Shown: in pieces, positions 1 to 10,266 of the stretch | Position numbering within the stretch: the stretch's first letter is position 1 | How the letters are laid out: each line of letters opens with the position of its first letter | DNA from: Sphaerolaimus hirsutus | Taxonomy: Eukaryota > Nematoda > Chromadorea > Monhysterida > Sphaerolaimidae | Assembly (NCBI GenBank): GCA_964036195.1 | Contig: OZ038456.1 | Coordinates: forward strand, 4,092,001 to 4,156,000 | Direction: 5' to 3' | Length of the DNA stretch: 64,000 nt | Notes under the pieces: model-generated | Seen by the model: the letters and a program-made list of their open reading frames with translations, nothing else | Database searches by the model: none | Told to the model about the DNA's origin: nothing | Translations under genes and position numbers: made by a program

Positions 1-165
1 AAGCGCCATGGCGCTTTTCCGAACCCCAGCGCCAAGCGCCAATAGCGCCAGAGCAAAATGGCGCCAAGCGCCAAAAGCGCCATGGCGCTTTTCTAGACCA
101 CAGCGCCAAGCGCCAATGGCGCCAGAGGATATTGGTGCCAAGCGCCAATAGCGCCAGCGCCAAAA
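1..165. repeat. GCGCCA-rich tandem repeat, block 1
   Basis: Tandem and partly palindromic repeats built from AGCGCC, GCGCCAA and AGCGCCATGGCGCTTTT. The array is cut by the window start. The same motif returns at 661-872, so 166-660 looks like sequence lodged within or between two blocks of one satellite. No coding function is seen. Confidence 0.85.
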
Positions 166-660
166 AAGTTTTGCTTCTCATATATGCACTGCTATTAATT
201 TGTTTTTGGCGCAAGATACAAGTCATTTGCAGTCACTTTTGTTCTTTTTGTCCTGTGGGTGTTTGGGCTAAGTATAGCACACCATCTGTAAAAGGTGCTA
301 AGATTTTTTGGATGATGATGGATGATGTTTTGGATGAAATTTTGGATGATGTTTATTACTTAACTTTACACTTTACACTTTACACCTGCTTAAACAAAAC
401 TGCAAGGAACGAGCTCAGTATAGTGATTGAGCCTATGTGAAGAGTGTTACTATTCCGATGAAAAGTCACATAAAGCCTTACATAATTCGGATTAGATGGA
501 ACAAATGTTGAATACCCATGCAATCACAAGGACATCGTTTACAAACTGATCAAGAATAGGGTATGTTGATCCAGGAATACACTGACAGTAGCACATATGC
601 TTATCTAAATTATACTTAACAGGTACTTCTGCATAAAATAATGATGAATTTTTGTACTTT
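166..660. other. unassigned sequence between two GCGCCA repeat blocks
   Basis: AT-rich DNA with a short run of ttggatgatg-type repeats near 310-355. No domain, splice-flanked exon or clear terminal inverted repeat was recognised. The small open frame at 132-440 starts inside the satellite and looks like chance. Confidence 0.5.
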
Positions 661-872
661 TTGGCGCTTTTTTGGCGCTTTTTAAAACACTAGCGCCAAG
701 CGCCAATGGCGCCACGGCGTCATAGCGCCAAGCGCCAAAAGCGCCATGGCGCTTTCCCAAACCCCAGCGCCAAGCGCCAATGGCGCCACAGCAAAAAGGC
801 GCCAAGCGCCAAAAGCGCCATGGCGCTTTTTGCTTTGGCGCTAGCGCCAGGCGCCAGCGCCATGGCGCTTTT
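661..872. repeat. GCGCCA-rich tandem repeat, block 2
   Basis: Same family as 1-165: repeated GGCGCTTTT, AGCGCCAAGCGCCAATGG and the palindrome AGCGCCATGGCGCTTTT. Open frames across it are products of the repeat. Confidence 0.85.
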
Positions 873-883
873 CCATCACTAGT

Positions 884-1091
884 CTACAGAACCTTATAAA
901 TGGCGGTTTTTGTTGCTTTTTTCGACGTCTGCGTACGTTTCAGACGACAATTTCGTACTTGGTTTTCAAAAATTTTCTTGTGAAATAATAACCCCCCCCC
1001 CTCGAAATACCCCCCCCTCGTTTAACCCCCCCCCTCTCGGGACCACTATGAAACAATCACCCCCCGGGGGTATTTCGAGGAAATACGGTAG
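884..1091 (-). mobile_element. poly-G MITE, truncated half copy
   Basis: Half of the poly-G MITE family, in reverse orientation relative to the complete copy at 39015-39473. It runs from the agtctacagaaccttataaa region through C-runs to the terminal inverted repeat CGAGGAAATACGG, followed by TA. The other half is absent. Confidence 0.75.
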
Positions 1092-1452
1092 AAAGTTGCC
1101 GGCAAAATTGATGAAGTGGTACGAGTGGACTGAAATCTTGCATCAAATGGTTCATCAGACGTTTCTGACAGATCAAACTGAAAGTTGAACTTGAATACCA
1201 CTAAATCAACATATTCAAATCGTTTCAATTTCATTTTTGTTCACGTCAAGAAAACATTTGCAAACAGAAAGCAAGAAAACAATGTTGAAAACAACAATTC
1301 GCACTATTTGAATTTTTACAAAATGGATCCCAGCCAAACCAGTTCCCCTGAGGAGATTGTGCTCGAATCCAACAGCCCTTTCAGTTGAGAAACTGTGTGA
1401 ATGTGTGCCAGCCGCGCATCTGAACATATTTGTTGGTTTTTCACTGCGGAAC

Positions 1453-1607
1453 GTGTATGGAAGCAGTGAGTTCACCCTTCTGCGCGCAGGCGGCCCAGGC
1501 ATCAGCATTGGTCACTTTGGTGGCATGTCTGAAGAAACACGTGTCCATGCAGAAGTACGTGGCACCAGCCAGTGTGGGGCATTCTTTCTCCAGGTTCCCA
1601 ACCAAAT
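1453..1607 (-). CDS. C-type lectin-like domain exon (partial gene)
   Basis: Minus-strand exon of 155 bp with acceptor ...tgcacag before 1607 and donor GTTCCG after 1453 (a weak donor). It enters with 2 nt of a codon and leaves in phase 0. The encoded segment has the start of a C-type lectin-like fold: two early cysteines (around ECPTL and YFCMDTC), then TNADAWAACAQKGELTASIH. That last stretch matches the usual Trp/Ala/Cys helix followed by the L-x-S-I-H strand. The entry phase fits the 1-nt exit phase of the kelch exon at 25338-25549, so it may be the next exon of that gene, with giant element copy A in the intron. The rest of the lectin domain is outside the window. The domain call is by pattern; the link to the kelch exons is inference. 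Confidence 0.55.
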
Positions 1608-2654
1608 CTGTGCATAAGTTTTTTTGGGTTAAACAGAACATATTTAGGCATGAACATTGTACATAGGCATGTAGGTATGTTTATTTGAAGAATGAATCCC
1701 AAATTGAAGTGATTTACCATGTATCAATTTGTAGCCATGCTGCAACCCTGTGGAGAATGCACAATCAAGAAATATATTCAGCCATATTAGATTTTTCCGC
1801 TGCATGTTTCTGTGTGTTTCCGCCGTATCTGCATTTAATATACCTACCTGGTGTGAATTACCTTATCAAATCTGAGAAAGTAGTACTCCCAAAATGGAAA
1901 TGGGGGGGGGGGTAATTCGAGGAAATACAGTACGTTATGTATAATGCTTGGACAAACTTGAAAGCAATTTGCTGAGAGAATGATGAAACAAACAGAAGGC
2001 GAATATAAATTTGACAAATAAGAATGTGCGAGTAAAATGCTGGTTTGGTGACACGCTCTACATGGCCGCAGTAACGAGTTAAGTCAAATTTCAATCAAAA
2101 CAATAATACCATATTGCTTCTAATTGAAGGGCGCCCTTCTAATTATTACGACTGCTTGTCTACCTTGCCCTTCTATTAGAGTCTCCTTTCTATTGGGGCC
2201 AGCCTTCTATTTATTTTTCACTCCACTCCCGCGTTCTGTTCTGTTCAAAGTATGCTTCAGAGCCTTAGTTTTTAATCTAATTGATGCATTGATTAGGTGC
2301 GATCAGCTAAACAAAGCGCCACCGGTGGTCCACAGCCACCTATTTAAACAACTTATTTCTGCTTTTGCATCCAATATGCCACATCAGAAATCGGTGTGTG
2401 ATGTTCGTGAAGCGTCGTGAAGTGCTCTCACGTTGCCTGAGAATCGGTTTGATGCGTCGGGAAACGTCAGCGCCGTCTTGACGTGTGCTTCACAACATTT
2501 AGGCCGCCCCGCCATATGATGCGTGAAGTGTGTAGAAGACACTTCACCGAAAATCTCGTGAAGCGTGTGGAACCGTGTTTGAGTGTCTTCACAGTGGTCG
2601 CTTCACGTCCAATTCTACACGTTTCATGAACCCATTTTTTGCTGTGTCTGTGTA
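1608..2654. other. non-coding stretch with repeat fragments
   Basis: Probable intron. It holds a fragment of the poly-G MITE end near 1895-1930 (G-run followed by taattcgaggaaatacag). At 2397-2630 there are imperfect direct and inverted repeats of cgtgaagcg / cgcttcacg. No exon was recognised. Confidence 0.5.
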
Positions 2655-2820
2655 CCGTATTTCTTCTAATAGAATGGCATAGTTTGAAATGAGAGATCTG
2701 AAAAAAATTGGTGAAAAAATAGAACGGCAGCCTCCAATAGAACGGCACCTCTATCAGAACGCCAGGTTAAAAAGTTGATGAAAAAAATAGAACGGCACTC
2801 TTCTATTAGAAGAAATACGG
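2655..2820. mobile_element. MITE with CCGTATTTC terminal repeats (TTCTAATAGAA type)
   Basis: 166-bp element with terminal inverted repeats CCGTATTTCTTCTAATAGAA / TTCTATTAGAAGAAATACGG and a TA duplication at 2653-2654 and 2821-2822. The interior carries repeated tagaacggca motifs. Its first nine bases match those of the poly-G and GTGTAAAG MITEs in this window, but the interior is unrelated. Confidence 0.8.
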
Positions 2821-2984
2821 TAATTGCGTTATGCATCACAACCGTCGTTGCCAGGCAAGTCGTTGTCAGAAATGTTTGGTGCTGCCATGGTCCCTTCAAT
2901 TTGCTTTCTTACCAATGATATTTTAAGGTGATTACTGTGACAAAGGTGATAAATATCTATTTTACTTAAATATATACTTACCGT

Positions 2985-3221
2985 ATACTGAATAATCACT
3001 CGCTATTTATTACATTTGTTACATATTATACGAAGAAAAGTACACACTTTTACATTTTCCCAGGAAAAAAACAAGTGTTTTTTAAAAATACTCAGATTTA
3101 CGTGTACGCATGAGTAAAAAAAAGTATTTTACATACTTTATACTTTGTGGTGAGGCAAAACAAAGTACTTTACATCTAGGTAGATATACTTTTAAATAGT
3201 TCAATAATTCTAACAACTCTG
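2985..3221. mobile_element. right end of a CAGAGTTGTTA-type hAT-like element
   Basis: The segment ending in ...ttctaacaactctg matches the right end of the 58667-60863 element, including the preceding agtattttac and tacttttaaa motifs. No matching left end with a duplication was found here, so it is treated as a fragment. The left boundary is approximate. Confidence 0.5.
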
Positions 3222-3262
3222 CATTTTTCTACCTCAGGGTACGTTAACAACGACGAATTAGT

Positions 3263-4506
3263 AACGATGGCAAACCATCCAAAAAAAAGTATTTAAATTT
3301 TTAAGTGTTTTTTCCTAAATGAATTTTCGAATTTTCGAATTTTTCCTGGAATGAATTTTAGAATTTCGAATTTAATTTTCGAATTTTCGAATCTTTTTTG
3401 GCAATTTTCGAATTTTTTTGGCTATTTTTTGAATATTTTCAAATAATTTTCAATTTTTTTTGGAAAAATATTGAATCTGAAGCTTTAAGCACAGAATTTG
3501 GACTGTTTTGGAAGTGGCTATACTCGGCAGACATGCTAATCTACAAATAGATATCATTTATATCTTTGGCTGGCAGACAGCCAACTGAAAACTTGTGAAC
3601 TGATTCACCACTCCACTCCATTTCATCCTGACGCCGAACCAGTTCAGTCAGCCGTAAGTTCACTGCCAACTGCGGTTATAACGTCATGATGGAGTGTTAC
3701 CACCAGAAAAATGTAGGGTGTAATGTCGCCTGAGTATAGCACACTGAGCGTACTCAGTGCATACAGTGCTAACTGCACAAAATATGGGTACTTCTCAAAC
3801 CAAAACTCAAAACCACTCATATACTCCAGTGACATTACACCTACAATGAAATCTACCATAACCCATCTGAATAAAAGAACAAACAACAATTTTTTCCATC
3901 ATATTTATCAAAGCAATTTGATTAATATGATGAAACAATTTTATGTTTGTTCTTTTATTCAGATGGGATATGGTAGGTTTCATTTCAAGTGTAATGTCGC
4001 TGGAGTATATCTTTGATCACATCTCTTTTACTTATAAATATGTGCAGTTCCTATGGGGCCTCCCAGACACCTGTAAAATGCTCTGTGAAATGTCAAATGT
4101 TATGCAAAATTTCTAAAGTCATGGAAATGCTGTGGAAAATGGCAAATATGTTAGCCATTTTTCCAGGTCATTTTCATAACTGTTGACACTCTCCATGACA
4201 TTTCACATTTTACAGGGCAGTTTACATTTCAACGTTTTTTGACATTTTTTCTGTTTTGTTTCGCTTTTTCATAAGCACCGCGTATCAATTGTCGTTGTAT
4301 GTAGTACGTTGAACTTAAGAGAGCCTTGAATTGCCTGAAAAATTCGAAAAGTATTTTTGAATTTTCGAATTTTAGAATTTTTTGAAAAATAAATCGATTT
4401 TTAAGTGTTTTTTTCTAGGGGTGGAATAAAAATTCGAAAATTCCAGAAAAATTCGAAAATTCGAAAATGTTTTCAAATTTTCGAATCTTTTTTTTTTGCC
4501 ATCGTT
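3263..4506. mobile_element. TIR element, AACGATGGCAAA family, 10-bp TSD
   Basis: 1244-bp element with perfect 12-bp terminal inverted repeats AACGATGGCAAA / TTTGCCATCGTT. It is flanked by the direct repeat acgaattagt at 3253-3262 and 4507-4516. The ends are AT-rich with many gaattttcgaa motifs. The middle holds a long inverted repeat (about 3820-4005) and a second hairpin (about 4050-4230). There is no transposase, so it is non-autonomous. A second member lies at 62973-63818, also with a 10-bp duplication. Confidence 0.85.
3820..4005. repeat. inverted repeat inside the 3263-4506 element
   Basis: The left arm (ccagtgacattacac ... cccatctgaataaaag) pairs with the right arm (cttttattcagatggg ... 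gtgtaatgtcgctgg). The loop is around 3895-3935. Confidence 0.75.
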
Positions 4507-4589
4507 ACGAATTAGTACTGCGTGTTCAAAAAATTTCTTGCGAAACAATTAACCCCCACGAAATACCCCCCAAAAAAGTAAATATGGTA

Positions 4590-4814
4590 CCGTATTTCCT
4601 CGAAATACCCTCCGGGGGGTGATTGTTTCATAGTGGTCCCGAGAGGGGGGGGGGGTTAAACGAGGGGGGGGGGGTATTTCGAGGGGGGGGGGGTTATTAT
4701 TTCACAAGAAAATTTTTGAAAACCAAGTACGAAATTGTCGTTTAAAACGTACGCAGACGTCGAAAAATGCAACAAAAACCGCCATTTATAAGGTTCTGTA
4801 CACTAATATTAGTA
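4590..4814 (+). mobile_element. poly-G MITE, left half (split by a 19.6-kb insertion)
   Basis: Begins CCGTATTTCCTCGAAATACC after a TA at 4588-4589 and runs to ...ctaatattagta. Compared with the complete copy at 39015-39473, it stops exactly where the inner TIR element begins at 4815. The other half resumes at 24450. Confidence 0.85.
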
Positions 4815-5296
4815 AAGTCGGCGGACATTTCACCCTACAAAATCGGAGAGTTAGAATCCGCTCGTGAATAGAGCAAACAACGAAACTTGTGTCCCACGCT
4901 AGAAATTGAAAAAGAAAATCATATTAAAAAAAAATGGACGTTTCGCTGCGTCCGTGCGTGCCACGCCCTAGTCATCTACAGTTTCAACGTTGCTCGTAAA
5001 GAATTTGACCGTTCAAACTACCGTTTTACCGTTCAAACTACCGTTTCTGTTTTTATTTCATTTTTTATTCGTTGGCTCCGTTCCAACAGAAGAGAACTTG
5101 GCAGCCGGCCAAAATTTCGAAATCTGCTATTAATATGAATAAAATAGGCTCACAATAGCTATATAACCATGTATATAAACAAAAATAGCGATTATGAAGG
5201 TGGAAATTGGCAAAGCGAAGCAAATTTAAACGATTTTTAGCTAACTTTGAGTTTTCACTCTCATTTATATAATACGCAACTGGTAACTGGGATATG

Positions 5297-7229
5297 TGTA
5301 AGAGCGTTTTTACGATGGGAAAAACACCACCCCACAAAATTTTAGACAAACAAATGCAATGATAATTCATGGAACGTAAACTACTATGTATTTTGTGAAC
5401 TAAATTTGGGCAAACTTTCTCAGACATTGCGGCGGCTTTTCGACGGCAACGGGGACTGCATGGCATGCACAGCCCTGCAGTGGGCTGCGCAGTACCCCGT
5501 CAGAGCACTGCATCGCAAGATCGACGCCGCTACATGGGCTGACCGAGTTCGCCATGTTTTCTAGTGGTTGTAGTGCTCTGCACAATTTCGTTTCCTTACC
5601 CCCAATTTTAATTACTGTTTTGTGCGCCAAAGCTATTTAAGTCAAATTGGCTAGGTTATGTCTAGCTTAGGCGTAACTGCATTCCACATGGCATAAGGTG
5701 AGAGGGGAATTTCACATTTTTCACTTTGAAATGCCGCGGCGCGGCGTGTGGCCGCCTTTGGGCTCGCCGGCACACTGTTGTGACTCTCTGGGCGGTCTAA
5801 AGCACATTCTACCCTTTACTTATCTTTGGGCAGAGGCGGAGACTGACGGCTGATAGGTAGGTGGCGACCGGAAGCCAGGAACAATGAATTCCACTCAAAA
5901 AAATACAAAAGCACTGTTCCGCGTTCCTCCCCATGTTGACTAGATTGTCGTGCGTCATCTAGTATCGGTGGGTGGTAGGAACAGCTTCTGATAACGCCCC
6001 AAGTGACAAGTAGCAGTCCAAAAAAATACTTTTCCGCCGCCCTAGCATAAATATCTCCTCGCGCTCGGAAGGGTGTGGCCATCGGGCTGAAACCTTTCTC
6101 ACGGGCGTTAGCTGACCGGATAGTCACAATAGTGGGTCGCGGGGTTGGAGGTGATAAGCATTTCGCGCCCGCGAGCATTTCCTAGCTACCGTAACTTATG
6201 AATACAAAACCCCCAAACAAAGTTTCCATGTGACATGTAGAAATTGTTGTACATACCGTTTCACGCCAATGCCTTTCATTCCCACGAGCTTAATTAATCG
6301 TTCTGTATCTTAATTAATTAACATTAGTTGTAAGCTTGTGTTAGCTGTCTAATTATTGATTAACTTAAATTGCTGTGTTGGATTATGATGCCGTAATTGC
6401 CTTTGTACATACTTTGTTCATTCTGTTTCTGCAATATGCGTTGCACTGCGCTGTTATCTGTTTTAAGTCGTCTTATATTAAGTAGGGATTTGTAGGTAAT
6501 TATGGAAGTGAGTAATTGTCGTATCAAGTAAACTTGTAAATTATAGGTTAAGCCCCCATGTCGCATGAAGCTTTTAATTACTTTTGTTAGCTGATATTAA
6601 TTAGTACTCTTTTTTCATAAGCAGCTGTGTTACGTACGATTTTACTAAGTGCTTACATCAGAGCTTATGTGATTTGAAAGTGATTTTGTAACCTCGCAAT
6701 TTTATGTCTTTTTTAGCTTTTTATTCGAATCGATTATGGTAGCCTTGATTGCCTTATAAGTAGCTGAAATTGTTTTTTTCCTCAACTTCGTCGATGCGAC
6801 GTAAGCTGATTTTGCTTCTACTCTGCCGCTACTGTTCTTCCATCGCCCTAAAAAATAAAACTCTCTTCTCAACCCAACTTGGACCCCCCTTTTGTATTGG
6901 CACTAAGTACTAACTGCTTTCCCTTAGTTAGCTAATTAACAACTGCTCTAATTGCCGTGCTGCTTATGCTGAGTGTAAGTGCTGTGCGTGCTGCGGGAAA
7001 CAGAACAGCGTGAGCCACCGAGTGGTTCATTGCACGTTCTGAAAAACCTACCGTCTTCGGACACGTTTCCTTAAAATTTACAACACGCATTTATAACCTG
7101 GACCTCCGGGCCCAGTGCAGTGCACTGCAGCGGCAAGCGGCCGGTGAGGTGGGAATAGAGGGAAAAGTGTGGTAAAAAACCTCGTGAATCGTGTAGTTGA
7201 AAAACAGCTGAATACACGGATTCATGACA
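5297..7229 (+). repeat. copy A 5' LTR
   Basis: 1933-bp direct repeat of 22381-24312, starting TGTAAGAGCG and ending GGATTCATGACA. Candidate promoter TTATAA near 6754 and polyadenylation signal AATAAA at 6854-6859 give a plausible U3-R-U5 layout with R starting near 6785. Small open frames inside (for example 5816-6178 on the minus strand) occur in both LTRs and resemble no known protein. Confidence 0.95.
6754..6859 (+). promoter_or_regulatory. copy A LTR core promoter and poly(A) signal candidates
   Basis: TTATAA at 6754-6759 and AATAAA at 6854-6859 are spaced as expected for transcription start and 3' end formation in an LTR. The same pair occurs in the 3' LTR. Assigned by motif and position only. 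Confidence 0.4.
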
Positions 7230-7232
7230 ACT

Positions 7233-7250
7233 TGGTAGCAGACGCGAGTG
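7233..7250 (+). other. copy A primer binding site (initiator Met tRNA-like)
   Basis: Three bases after the 5' LTR the sequence reads TGGTAGCAGA. That is complementary to the TCTGCTACCA 3' end typical of animal initiator methionine tRNA, a common Ty3/gypsy primer. The match stops after about 10 bases. Copy B has TGGTAGCGTAGCGAGTGG at the same place. Confidence 0.75.
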
Positions 7251-7338
7251 GTTTGCTTAATTCACTTCAGTGAACGGTGCGGCGCCTGATCAACGCCAAG
7301 CCGTTAAGTGATAAGTAACAAACGATCTGTCGCGCCGG

Positions 7339-10266
7339 GTGGAAACGCTGCGGTCAGGAGGGCCAGCGTCGATCCCAAGGTCAGTTGAGGAAGTGTGGAG
7401 AGCTGCAGAACAGCTACAGAAGCGCACGCGCCGAGAGGCGGCTTTGCGCAGGGCACAGCAGACTGCGGACGCGCAGGACGCTGAGGTTGAACAGGTAAGA
7501 GTTGAAGCAGGTGCGCAGGAAGCGGAAGCGGAAGCCGAGCGCGCACAGGAAGCAGCGACTTGGACCAGACGCACAGAGGATAGCACTCCCGTCGTCCGGC
7601 CAGTGCTGCAATTTGGAACAGGCGGCAGCCGTTGGGATACGCCGGCTTGCGCGCCAGGTGCGCTACCGACTGGGGCGGCTCGACGAGCGTCCAGTGGAGG
7701 CACAGAAACAGAACGCCCACCAGATAGTCCGCTCCTGCGACCCAACAGGCCAGTAAGTGCTGAGCCCGGGCGAGAGCAGAGGAAATCAAGTAAGTGGGGT
7801 TTATTTCGACGACCGTGGGGAAAAAGCGGCCGTAGCTCCCTGGTGTCGACAGGGTCTGGATCACAGGCTGATTCAGCAGGGTACGCTGGTGAAGACGAGC
7901 CCGTGAGTTCGTCTGCATACCAGCGTAGAAGTGGTGAGACTTCCGTAAATCTAATTGATACCCCAGTAGCGATCCCAGATATAAATATTGAATTTCCCTC
8001 GTTAGCCGAAGAGCTCGAAGAGGCGGAAAATTCATTGGGGGAGCTTCAATTAAGTGCCCCGCGAAGTTCTTCCACACCACGTGAACTTGCATCCGCGCAA
8101 GGCTCGATTGAAAGCTGTGTCTCTTCGAATAGAGCACGGCGCAGAATCGTAGGACCGTCTCCCATAAATCAAAGTAGAATGACCAGCACCCCGCCCCCAG
8201 GTTCGAGTGTGACGACCGCGCCGGGCACGCTCACCACGGTGACGACTACCCAGGCAGCCAACCAAGTGACGCCGGGCCAGATCCTGACGGCGGCGACCGC
8301 GGCGGACCCGGGCAGGGAAACCACTGGGTACACTAGAGAAGGTTGGACCTTCCCGGGCATGATACAACTACTGCACCAGTGGTCTGGGGAACTTAATCGC
8401 GCGGGACCAGCGGCGATTTCAGTCAATGCTTCCACAGCAGATAAAAATAAGCTACAGGCCATTAGGCTAGGTTTGAGTATGTACACCAGTGTAGGTAACC
8501 CTAGCGCGCTGGAGCAGGCCACCACTCAATTTTTGGCGTTTTGTTCTAACAGGGGATTAATTCCACCCATAGCATCGGCAGCTAATGCTACCTTAGGCGC
8601 GGGAACGGCCCCTGGGAACACAACCGCGCAGACTGTGCCCCCGCCGGCGAGTGTAAGCGGATCAGCGGGCGGCAGTGGAGCGACACCTGCGCCTGCAAAC
8701 GCCACGGCTCAACCAGCTACCAGTGTAATCAATTTGGCGGGACAGCCGGGTCCCTCCTCCCCAGGATCGTCAGGATCGATCTCACCTGCACCTAATCCTA
8801 CGGATCCAGACTATCTGGCACAGCACCAGGTGCCGCACGGCACGGCTGCTACGCTGACCGCCCTGGCTACGCAGTGCGATGCATTCACAGGAAGGGCTGA
8901 CAAGAGTTTCAAGGACTGGAGACGTAAGTGGGATATTTTGTGTGATGCGCTAGGTGTTTCAATGCGCTCTAGGCAAAAGTTGCTGCCTATCTTCTTACAA
9001 AAGAATGCCAATTCTATTTTTGTAGCTAGAAGGCGGGAACTGCGCGCACTCGATTACAAAGCCATGATGGATCGTTTGGAAGAATTGTTTGCAAATCCAA
9101 ACGCTCAGCATCATGCACAGCGCGAGTTTATTGAGTCAACTCAAAGTCCCACTGAATCTGTGCTGGACTGGGCAACTAGATTGGAACGTGCAGTAAAGCG
9201 CGCATATCCAATGCTGCATTCCGCCCAAAGGGAAGGCATGTGTATCACCAAGTTTCACCAGGGGTTGGACAAGGACATCAGGCGCAATCTGGCGGTGCAC
9301 GCCAATATAAGTTGGAAGGAATTAGTTGACAATGCGCGCATGCAAGAAAGCTATAAAAATCTTGAAACCGTTCAGAAGGAACATGCGAAGTCGGCCAGCG
9401 AGATCGTCGCCGAGACGTCGAACCAGGTCATGGAGCGCATCATGGCCATGAACCTGCACCCCTCGGTCCAGTCGATGGAGGCAGAGAGTGCCGAGAATGC
9501 GAAGCTCAAGGCCAAGGAACGGGCGCTCGACGAACAACAGAAAAAACTCGACGCCCAGGAAGCTAAGATGATGGGCGCACCGCGCCCGAGGCGTGAGTTA
9601 CCGCCCAAAAGGTTTGAAAATGGATGTTGGGAATGTGGATCTCCTGATCACTTTCGCTACCAATGTCCAAATAAGCCCCCTCCCGAGCCATCTGCTGGCA
9701 ACGATAGCAATCAGCGTGGCCGCGGAGGCGACTTTCGTGCGCGCGGTAGAGGTGGCGGCCGAGGGCGAGGCCGTGGACAGGGAGGACAATATCCACAAAA
9801 CTTTGTGTATCCAGGTGGATGGGTACCAATGCAATTAAGTCAACCTATGACCGTGCCTTCCTCGCAGATGATGCAGCCTGTGTACGTCCAGAGCCAGCAG
9901 CCCGCGGCCATCGGATGGCACCCGCAGCCACAACCGGCGCAACGGCCGTTGGAATCGCAGCAAGGCCAGAGCAGCAGCGTGCCGCTGCTGAACCCGACGA
10001 CAGTGACACAGGTGGGTGAATGCACTTACAAGGCCGTGACCGAGTCATCGCCGTCTTACGCTAGAATTCTCTTCCATCATGATCAACTATTGACATTGCA
10101 AGGGCTGGAACCGGAAGCCCCTGAAGAGGAGGAGGAGATGGAGGAGCAACCTGTAGCTAGCCTCCAGTGTAAAATGCACGCGCTCATGGTAGATTGGGAA
10201 AGTGGATTAGCCACTGGGCGTATCAACGCGAAGCCACGTCAATCCTATTTCGTACCAGTTGGTTAG
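7339..10266 (+). CDS. gag: copy A Gag-like protein
   Basis: About 975 codons. The N-terminal third is charged and Ala/Gln/Glu-rich. A Pro/Gly/Thr/Ala-rich linker follows (about residues 270-490), then a Ty3-type capsid region (about 495-660) with WRRKWDILCDALG and DRLEELF. One CCHC zinc knuckle, CWECGSPDHFRYQC, lies at residues 763-776, followed by an Arg/Gly-rich box at about 795-820 and a Gln/Pro-rich tail with an acidic stretch. The frame opens at a TAA at 7312 and has no ATG until 8179. The homologous region of copy B also lacks an early ATG, so initiation may be non-AUG or may use a spliced leader; 7339 (GTG) is nominal. The C-terminus leaves the frame that aligns with copy B near 10190. 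Gag would assemble particles and bind the RNA genome. Confidence 0.88.
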   Translation: METLRSGGPASIPRSVEEVWRAAEQLQKRTRREAALRRAQQTADAQDAEVEQVRVEAGAQEAEAEAERAQEAATWTRRTEDSTPVVRPVLQFGTGGSRWDTPACAPGALPTGAARRASSGGTETERPPDSPLLRPNRPVSAEPGREQRKSSKWGLFRRPWGKSGRSSLVSTGSGSQADSAGYAGEDEPVSSSAYQRRSGETSVNLIDTPVAIPDINIEFPSLAEELEEAENSLGELQLSAPRSSSTPRELASAQGSIESCVSSNRARRRIVGPSPINQSRMTSTPPPGSSVTTAPGTLTTVTTTQAANQVTPGQILTAATAADPGRETTGYTREGWTFPGMIQLLHQWSGELNRAGPAAISVNASTADKNKLQAIRLGLSMYTSVGNPSALEQATTQFLAFCSNRGLIPPIASAANATLGAGTAPGNTTAQTVPPPASVSGSAGGSGATPAPANATAQPATSVINLAGQPGPSSPGSSGSISPAPNPTDPDYLAQHQVPHGTAATLTALATQCDAFTGRADKSFKDWRRKWDILCDALGVSMRSRQKLLPIFLQKNANSIFVARRRELRALDYKAMMDRLEELFANPNAQHHAQREFIESTQSPTESVLDWATRLERAVKRAYPMLHSAQREGMCITKFHQGLDKDIRRNLAVHANISWKELVDNARMQESYKNLETVQKEHAKSASEIVAETSNQVMERIMAMNLHPSVQSMEAESAENAKLKAKERALDEQQKKLDAQEAKMMGAPRPRRELPPKRFENGCWECGSPDHFRYQCPNKPPPEPSAGNDSNQRGRGGDFRARGRGGGRGRGRGQGGQYPQNFVYPGGWVPMQLSQPMTVPSSQMMQPVYVQSQQPAAIGWHPQPQPAQRPLESQQGQSSSVPLLNPTTVTQVGECTYKAVTESSPSYARILFHHDQLLTLQGLEPEAPEEEEEMEEQPVASLQCKMHALMVDWESGLATGRINAKPRQSYFVPVG

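Noticed and set aside
3644..3889. 81-codon minus-strand hydrophobic open frame
   Set aside because: It lies within the foldback part of the 3263-4506 element and has no splice signals or similarity to the neighbouring exons.
5816..6178. 120-codon minus-strand open frame in the LTR (also at 22899-23261)
   Set aside because: Both copies exist only because the LTRs are identical; no recognisable domain or splice context.
10185..10205. GGGAAAG heptamer as a programmed -1 site between gag and the envelope-like region in copy A
   Set aside because: The incoming gag frame does not place the heptamer in the required register, and copy B reads through the same place in one frame, so a private indel is more likely.
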